A stretch of 26,729 nucleotides of DNA from JASHVB01 sp036489395. Its GTDB lineage: Bacteria; Pseudomonadota; Alphaproteobacteria; Acetobacterales; Acetobacteraceae. This document shows, one piece after another, positions 22,070-26,729 of the stretch; the first letter of the stretch is position 1; each line of letters opens with the position of its first letter. The stretch is from positions 1 to 26,729 of the forward strand of contig DASXFW010000376.1 in assembly GCA_036489395.1 (NCBI GenBank), given 5' to 3'. The translations under genes and the position numbers were made by a program. The notes below the pieces were generated by a model, which ran no database searches, had not been told where the DNA came from, and saw nothing but the letters and a program-made list of their open reading frames with translations.

Positions 22070-22110
22070 GTCCACCAGACGGGTGGACTTGCGGCACTTT
22101 TTCGTGCCGC
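22070..22110 (-). promoter_or_regulatory. Two tandem hairpins in the rlpA leader
   Basis: Read on the - strand: stem GCGGCAC/GTGCCGC (22104-22110 with 22091-22097, loop of 6), 2 bases, then GTCCACC/GGTGGAC (22082-22088 with 22070-22076, loop of 5). The second ends 12 bases before the chosen ATG. Both stems are perfect 7-bp. No U-tract follows either, so control of translation or RNA stability is likelier than termination. Confidence 0.5.
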
Positions 22111-22139
22111 CGATCGCCTTCCCCCGGCCCATGCGGACG

Positions 22140-22168
22140 ACTAATGCTGGCAATCGTCTCGATGTCAA
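22140..22168 (-). promoter_or_regulatory. Possible rlpA promoter
   Basis: A perfect TTGACA on the - strand (22163-22168) lies 17 bases before ATTAGT (22140-22145), a poor -10. It would start transcription about 70-75 bases before the ATG at 22057, placing both hairpins in the leader. Confidence 0.3.
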
Positions 22169-22271
22169 TCCTGTGATGAAGCCACAATCACTGTGTCCCA
22201 CAGGCAACACCCGCCCGGCACGCGATCAGCCGGCCGGGTGACAAACGGCACCGAACCGCCGATGGAGACGC

Positions 22272-23003
22272 ATGCTCGGCACCTTCCTGATCGCCGTCCT
22301 GGGCGTGCTCGCCGCCTCACTGCTGCGTGGCTTCACCGGCTTCGGCTTTGGCCTCGCCGCGGTGCCGCTGCTGTCCCTCGCGCTGCCGCCGGCGCGGGTG
22401 GTGCCGTTCGTCACCGTGCTCCAGGTGCTGGTCGGCATGGCCGGCCTGCGCGAAGCCCGGAGCCTGGCCGACTGGCGCGCCGTGTTCGGGCTGCTGCCCG
22501 GAATGGTGCTGGGCATCCCGCTTGGGCTGCTGGTGCTGACCGAATTCTCGCCAAACCACGCGCGCCTGGCGATCGGCGTGCTGATTGCGGTCTCGGTCGT
22601 GGTGCTATTGCAGCGGCTGCAATTGCCATCGCGCCCCACGCGCAGTCTGACCCTGGGGGTTGGCGTGGCATCCGGGGTCATGAACGGCCTCGCGTCGATG
22701 GGCGGGCCTCCGGTCGTCGTCTATCTGCTGGCGCTGCCGATGGAGGCGGCGCAGGTCCGCGCCTCCTCCATCGTGTACTTCCTGATGGCCTCCGCCATTA
22801 CCGCCACGCCCATGGCGGCCAAGGGCCTGGTGGACCGTGAGGTACTGCTGTGGTCCGCTGCGTCCGTGCCCGTTCTGCTGGCCGGTAACTGGCTGGGAAG
22901 CTGGGCCTTCACCCGGGCCACTCCGCGGCATCACCGGATCACCGCGCTGGCCGTGCTTTCCGTCCTGGCTGTCATGCTGATCGTGCGCGCGCTGTTCGAT
23001 TGA
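22272..23003 (+). CDS. TauE/SafE-family membrane permease
   Basis: A 243-residue integral inner-membrane protein of the sulfite exporter TauE/SafE family (DUF81-like), whose members move small anions such as sulfite, sulfoacetate or other organosulfur compounds. The two family repeats are visible: RGFTGFGFGLAAVPLLSLAL (about 19-38) and the second-half counterpart SGVMNGLASMGGPPVVVYLLA. About seven or eight hydrophobic helices can be seen. The start ATG 22272 has GGAG 6 bases upstream. It is slightly shorter than many members but complete at both ends. The MFS gene follows after 48 bp on the same strand, so the two may be cotranscribed. Substrate is unknown. Confidence 0.9.
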   Translation: MLGTFLIAVLGVLAASLLRGFTGFGFGLAAVPLLSLALPPARVVPFVTVLQVLVGMAGLREARSLADWRAVFGLLPGMVLGIPLGLLVLTEFSPNHARLAIGVLIAVSVVVLLQRLQLPSRPTRSLTLGVGVASGVMNGLASMGGPPVVVYLLALPMEAAQVRASSIVYFLMASAITATPMAAKGLVDREVLLWSAASVPVLLAGNWLGSWAFTRATPRHHRITALAVLSVLAVMLIVRALFD

Positions 23004-23051
23004 GCGCCGCGCCGCTTCGTGGTGCAGTGCCCGCCAGGAGGAAACGCCGTT

Positions 23052-24302
23052 TTGTCCCCAGCCCAGCAGGCCAGCCTGCCGGCGCCGCCATTCGCGCGCG
23101 CGGCCGCGTCTTTCCGCGACCTGAAGCTGTCCGGCCGCACCGATTTCTGGCGCCTCTGGCTGGTCGGCCTGATCGTATTCTCCGTCCGCTGGCTGGAGAC
23201 GGTCGCCGTCGCCGTCGTGGTGTACCAGCGCACCGCTTCGCCGTTCCTCGTCGCCGCCATCACCATGCTGCGCATGCTGCCGATGGGCGTGTTCGGCGCC
23301 TTCATCGGTGCGTTCGCCGAGCGGATCGAGCGCCGCTCCGCCCTGATCGGCGTCGTGCTGATGATGGCGTCGTCGTCGCTGACCCTGGCGGTCCTGGCGT
23401 ATGGCGGGCAGTTGCAGATCTGGCACCTCGCCGTCGCCAGCTTCGTCAACGGCATCGCCTGGGCGACCGATAACCCGGTGCGCCGGGTGATGATCGGCGA
23501 GGTCGTCGGCACGGACCAGATGAGCACCGCCATGTCGCTGGATGTGGGTGCCAACAACGCGAGCCGCATGCTGGGGCCGACGGTCGGCGGGCTGATGCTG
23601 GCGACGGTCGGTATCGCCGGCGCGTTCACGCTGAGCGTGTTGCTGTACGCGATCGCCCTGGCCGCGGCGCTGCGCGTGCGCTACCGCAACTCGGCGATGC
23701 CGGCGGACGCGGGGGCCGTGCTGGCGCGCATCGCCGAGGGCTTCGCGCTGGTCCGCGGCAACCCCCGCCTGGTCGGCGTGCTGACCGTCACGGTCATCTA
23801 CAATTTGTTCGGCTGGCCGTGCACCAGCATGGTGCCGGTGATCGGCCACGACCAGCTCGGCCTGGGGCCGGAGGGCGTCGGCATCCTGGCCAGCATGGAC
23901 GGCGTCGGCGCGTTCTGCGGCGCCATCCTGGCGGCGGTGTACCTGCGGCCGGCGTGGTACGCGCGCGTGTTCCTCGGCGGGTCCGCGATCTACATGGTCA
24001 TGCTGATCGTGTTCGCACTGACGCCGTGGCCGCTGGTCGCCGGGTGCGTGCTGCTGTTCACCGGGCTGGGCGGCGCGGGGTTCAGCATCATGCAGGCGAC
24101 GCTGGTGTATCTCGCCGCGCCGCCGGACATGCGCAGCCGGCTGCTGGGCGTGCTGTCGGTGTGCATCGGCGTCGGGCCGATCGGGTTCGTGCTGTTGGGG
24201 CTGGAGGCGGACTGGGTCGGCGCGCCGGCGGCGACCGTGGGGACGGGGGTGGTGGGGCTGGTCATGCTGGCGGCGACGCGGCGGTGGTGGAGGGGGATGT
24301 AG
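23052..24302 (+). CDS. MFS transporter (EntS/MFS_3-like exporter)
   Basis: A ~416-residue major-facilitator protein with about twelve hydrophobic helices. It begins after a short cytoplasmic stretch at TDFWRLWLVGLIVFSVRWLE. Family features include AERIERRSALIG between helices 2 and 3 (a motif-A-like loop), the ATDNPVRRVMIGEVVG segment and NASRMLGPTVGGLML, typical of the EntS/MFS_3 branch of exporters of siderophores and drugs. Start: I chose TTG 23052 because AGGAGG (23036-23041) lies 10 bases upstream. A GTG at 23019 would place that ribosome site inside the gene. Codon third positions are almost all G or C. The transported compound cannot be inferred. Confidence 0.88.
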   Translation: MSPAQQASLPAPPFARAAASFRDLKLSGRTDFWRLWLVGLIVFSVRWLETVAVAVVVYQRTASPFLVAAITMLRMLPMGVFGAFIGAFAERIERRSALIGVVLMMASSSLTLAVLAYGGQLQIWHLAVASFVNGIAWATDNPVRRVMIGEVVGTDQMSTAMSLDVGANNASRMLGPTVGGLMLATVGIAGAFTLSVLLYAIALAAALRVRYRNSAMPADAGAVLARIAEGFALVRGNPRLVGVLTVTVIYNLFGWPCTSMVPVIGHDQLGLGPEGVGILASMDGVGAFCGAILAAVYLRPAWYARVFLGGSAIYMVMLIVFALTPWPLVAGCVLLFTGLGGAGFSIMQATLVYLAAPPDMRSRLLGVLSVCIGVGPIGFVLLGLEADWVGAPAATVGTGVVGLVMLAATRRWWRGM

Positions 24303-24411
24303 GGGGGTGGGTGGTTGGGGGGTGTGCCGCGTCTCTTACCTCGGGCCGAAAGGCTGGCCCTTTGGAGACGATTCACGAGTCATACCAGACGCCACGAAAT
24401 CCAAACGCATG

Positions 24412-24520
24412 TGGCATCGCGCCCCTCGTCATTGCCGGGCTTGACCCGGCCATCCACGCCCCGGTCGATCGTGCGTAGATGGCCCGATCAAGCCCGGCCA
24501 TGACGAGGGGCGCGATGCCA
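24412..24520. repeat. Long imperfect palindrome (~43-bp arms)
   Basis: Arms at 24412-24454 and 24478-24520 pair at roughly 40 of 43 positions. They contain ctcgtcattgccgggcttga and its complement, text common in alphaproteobacterial intergenic palindromes by memory. The loop is 23 bases. Bases 24303-24411 upstream of it show no gene. Confidence 0.85.
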
Positions 24521-24552
24521 CGGCGTCAAGATTTTAGTCTCCTTCCATTGCT

Positions 24553-24589
24553 AAGGCCGCTGCCCGGCTTTGATGCCGGGCAGCGCCTT
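24553..24589. terminator. Strong hairpin downstream of the amino-acid permease
   Basis: Stem CGCTGCCCGGC (24558-24568) with GCCGGGCAGCG (24575-24585), loop TTTGAT, extended after a one-base bulge by AAGG/CCTT. It sits 7 bp past the end of the - strand permease gene. There is no long U-tract, so the terminator function is inferred. Confidence 0.55.
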
Positions 24590-24595
24590 CACGGA

Positions 24596-26221
24596 TCACA
24601 TCGTACGTTCGATTTGGATCAGGATTCTGCCCGTCTCCTCGGCGGGCAGCGACGAGCGCTTGGCCAGTTCGATCACGACAAGGCTCCAGACGGCGGTCAC
24701 AACAACCGCTGGCCAGAAGCCGAGAACGCCGTAGCCGCCGAGATCGTGACCACCCAGCGCCGACACGATCCACATGCCGCCGAACCAGGCACCCAGCCAC
24801 CACAGGTTTTCCCAACCGAAGTTAGCGTTTTGCTCGCGCGCGGCCAGGTAGAAGTAGGCCAGATAGAGCAGAAAGATGATCACAACGATGCCAAACATCC
24901 AGGTCACCGTGGCAAAGCCGCTCCACAGAATGATCAGGTCGCAGCAGATGAACGCGACCGGCGCGACGATGCCGGCCGCGGCCAGCCGGAACGGGCGGTG
25001 CAGATTTGGATGATCGCGCCGCAGGATCAGCAGCACGATCGGCCCGAGACCATACGTGAGTGCGGTGATGTCGCTGATGTAATCGACCATCTTCTGCCAC
25101 GCCGGGAACGGCAGCAGGAAGATCACCCCCACGACCCACATGATCACCACCGAAACCCAGGGCACCTGTCCGCTGTTCAGCCTCGTCAACACGCGCGGGC
25201 CGGCTTTCATTTCACCGTTGGCGAAAAGGATGCGCGAGCCGCCCGTCACATAGATAAGGCCGGTGCCGGCCGGTGAAATCGCAGCATCGATGTAGAGCAA
25301 GGTCGCCAGCCAGCCGAAGCCGAGCACCATGGCGAGGCCGGCAAAGGGCCCTTTCACGCCGGGAAAGTTGAGCTTCCCCCAACCGTTAGCGATATCCTGC
25401 GGCTTTATCGAATTGAGGAAGCCGAGCTGCAGAAGGATATAGACGACCGCCGAAAGCAACACGGCGCCGATCACCGCCACCGGAATGTTGCGGCCAGGAT
25501 TGGCACTTTCCCCACCGAGGTCGATCGCGGTGCGAAAGCCGAGAAAGCTGAACACGATCCCCGCCGCAGGCAGCGCGATGAAGATGCCGTTTGGATCGTA
25601 GCTGCTCGATGCGGCATTCCACACGCTTGCGCCGCCGGTCCAGAGCGGTCCGACTTCATGCGCACCGGCGAAGATGAGGACGATTGCCGTCAACAGCGGC
25701 ACCGCGATCTTCCACCAGGTCACCGTATTGTTGACGGCCAGCAGCCAACGAATGGCCAGAAGATTGAGCAGCGCGAGGATGCCGACCAGGACTGCGCAGG
25801 AAACGAAGCCGGCCCCAGTCAACACGCCGTCGCCGCTGACGAGGCCGGGGTAAAGATTGTTGGCATAGGTCACGATGCTTTCCGCCTCGACGGACGGCAC
25901 CGCGATATACGAAAGAAACAGCATCCAGCCCCAGACCCGCCCCAGGCCTTCGCCGTGGCTCGCGTGGCTCATGTGAACGAGCGCTCCCGAGCGGGGAAAC
26001 AGCGAGGCGAGCTCTGCAAAGCAAAGCGCGATGAGCATGATAATGACGGCGCCCAGGATCCAGCTCAACAAGCTGAGCGGCCCGGCGATCTTTGAAGCAT
26101 GCAGCGCACCAAACAACCAGCCGGAGCCGATCATGCTGGTGGTGCTCGCAAACAACAGACCGATGATGCCCGCGTCGCGACGCAGGCCCGACCCGGTCCC
26201 CGATTCAGATGATGTTGGCAT
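24596..26221 (-). CDS. APC-superfamily amino-acid permease
   Basis: A 541-residue inner-membrane transporter of the amino acid-polyamine-organocation superfamily. The first helix carries the substrate-site pattern GIIGLLFASTTSMIGSGWLFG, and the conserved loop FAELASLFPRSGALVHMSHA follows helix 2. About twelve hydrophobic helices are visible, and FRTAIDLGGESANPGRNIPVA is the typical segment after helix 6. Start: ATG 26221 (MPTSSESG) has GAGGAGAG upstream; an in-frame ATG at 26266 is less well placed. Third codon positions use clearly more A/T (TTT, TTG, CTT, TCA) than the neighbouring MFS gene, which suggests acquisition from another genome. It stands alone; the substrate is unknown. Confidence 0.92.
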   Translation of the reverse strand: MPTSSESGTGSGLRRDAGIIGLLFASTTSMIGSGWLFGALHASKIAGPLSLLSWILGAVIIMLIALCFAELASLFPRSGALVHMSHASHGEGLGRVWGWMLFLSYIAVPSVEAESIVTYANNLYPGLVSGDGVLTGAGFVSCAVLVGILALLNLLAIRWLLAVNNTVTWWKIAVPLLTAIVLIFAGAHEVGPLWTGGASVWNAASSSYDPNGIFIALPAAGIVFSFLGFRTAIDLGGESANPGRNIPVAVIGAVLLSAVVYILLQLGFLNSIKPQDIANGWGKLNFPGVKGPFAGLAMVLGFGWLATLLYIDAAISPAGTGLIYVTGGSRILFANGEMKAGPRVLTRLNSGQVPWVSVVIMWVVGVIFLLPFPAWQKMVDYISDITALTYGLGPIVLLILRRDHPNLHRPFRLAAAGIVAPVAFICCDLIILWSGFATVTWMFGIVVIIFLLYLAYFYLAAREQNANFGWENLWWLGAWFGGMWIVSALGGHDLGGYGVLGFWPAVVVTAVWSLVVIELAKRSSLPAEETGRILIQIERTM

Positions 26222-26691
26222 AACCGAGACTCTCCTCTTGCCGCTGTTGTCCGTTGCCAAGCCCACTCTGCGCCGGTGAACAAACGTTCACAAGCCACCC
26301 GGAGAATCGGGTAACGCTATGATCGGACGGTACTTTGTGCTGGCGTGTCGATAACCTCGACGCCGCGCCCGCCGTGCGGATGGATCGGTGGCGGACACGC
26401 TCTCGACCGAATTGGACGTATGAAGTTGCCCGGCATTCGCGGGACAGTTTCCGAGATTGATGATGAGCAATTCAATTTTATATATCGTCTTCAATGCGGC
26501 TCGCACCCAGAAAGCGGGCGGTCCTCGCCCATGCAGGCTGTGAACCGGCGAGCCGGACCACGGCCCATTCGTCTGCATCCCTTCTGATCTGTACTACTAA
26601 TCTGAAGAATCTTCGCGGCCTGCGGCGATTTCCGGTCTGGTCGCTGTGCCAACGGTCGCGGGGCCGGAGCAATACGACCGTACGCAAGATT
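26222..26691. other. Gene-free stretch with an AT-rich patch
   Basis: No frame here reads as a protein. A patch around 26463-26485 (caattttatatatcgtcttc) is unusually AT-rich for this DNA. It could be a promoter or foreign remnant, but I see no matched -35/-10 pair that I trust. Confidence 0.45.
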
Positions 26692-26717
26692 CACCACAAA
26701 GACACAAAGACACGAAG
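26692..26717 (+). repeat. Short 'ccacaaagacacaaagacac' repeat element
   Basis: The text caccacaaagacacaaagac, followed by acgaag, is a near-tandem of GACACAAA. It is purine/A-rich, unlike the rest of the window. From memory, this motif recurs in intergenic DNA of many unrelated bacteria; unverified. The element may continue beyond the window edge. Confidence 0.55.
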
Positions 26718-26729
26718 CCGTGGCAGCCG

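Noticed and set aside
22605..23849. 414-residue - strand open frame opposite the two transporters
   Set aside because: His/Gln/Arg-rich shadow with no recognisable domain.
26288..26578. Small - strand gene of 96 residues
   Set aside because: No ribosome site or recognisable motif was found, and composition changes mid-frame; insufficient support.

Overview
The window is very GC-rich DNA (about 65-70% by eye) with strong G/C bias at third codon positions. Gene content suggests an alphaproteobacterium, probably Rhodospirillales/Acetobacteraceae-like: tRNA-Trp-secE-nusG, nadA and nadC, a TonB-dependent receptor, a TauE/SafE permease, and intergenic DNA full of GC-rich palindromes. The lineage is inferred from style and families only. 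I see no phage, insertion sequence, transposase or CRISPR array.

Layout. 1-208: 3' end of an unidentified + strand gene. 550-2004: quinone oxidoreductase and ogt on the - strand, probably one unit. 2005-2497: mosaic of palindromic repeats. 2498-3436: luciferase-like flavin oxidoreductase (+). 3437-4087: gene-free, with one long hairpin. 4088-7128: TonB-dependent receptor (-) and TonB-family protein (+), divergent around a palindrome resembling a zinc-regulator (Zur) box. 7129-7480: repeats. 7481-8122: unknown protein (-). 8316-9098: crotonase-family enzyme (-). 9414-11581: nadC and nadA (-), separated by a repeat mosaic, with an inverted repeat in the nadA promoter.

11839-19199: a two-partner secretion (TPS) system. 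A 1870-residue TpsA exoprotein has an N-terminal TPS domain, nine tandem MBG/YDG-type repeats and an unassigned ~390-residue, apparently helical C-terminal region. A TpsB outer-membrane transporter overlaps it in GTGA. This is the most distinctive locus in the window.

19432-20294: tRNA-Trp, secE, nusG. The usual rplK does not follow; a convergent gene for a small membrane protein (20422-21039) does. 21350-22057: RlpA-like protein with a pentapeptide minisatellite and two hairpins in its leader. 22272-24302: TauE/SafE permease and MFS transporter (+). 24303-24595: long palindrome and terminator-like hairpin. 24596-26221: APC-family amino-acid permease (-) with less GC-biased codon use. 26222-26729: no gene seen.

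Working links. The divergent receptor and TonB protein would energise uptake of one substrate, perhaps zinc or a metallophore. TpsB would export its TpsA to the cell surface. NadA and NadC catalyse successive steps of de novo NAD synthesis; no nadB lies here. A recurring feature is a set of modular palindromes at several intergenic sites, four of which carry the identical 12-mer GTTTCTTGTTAG.
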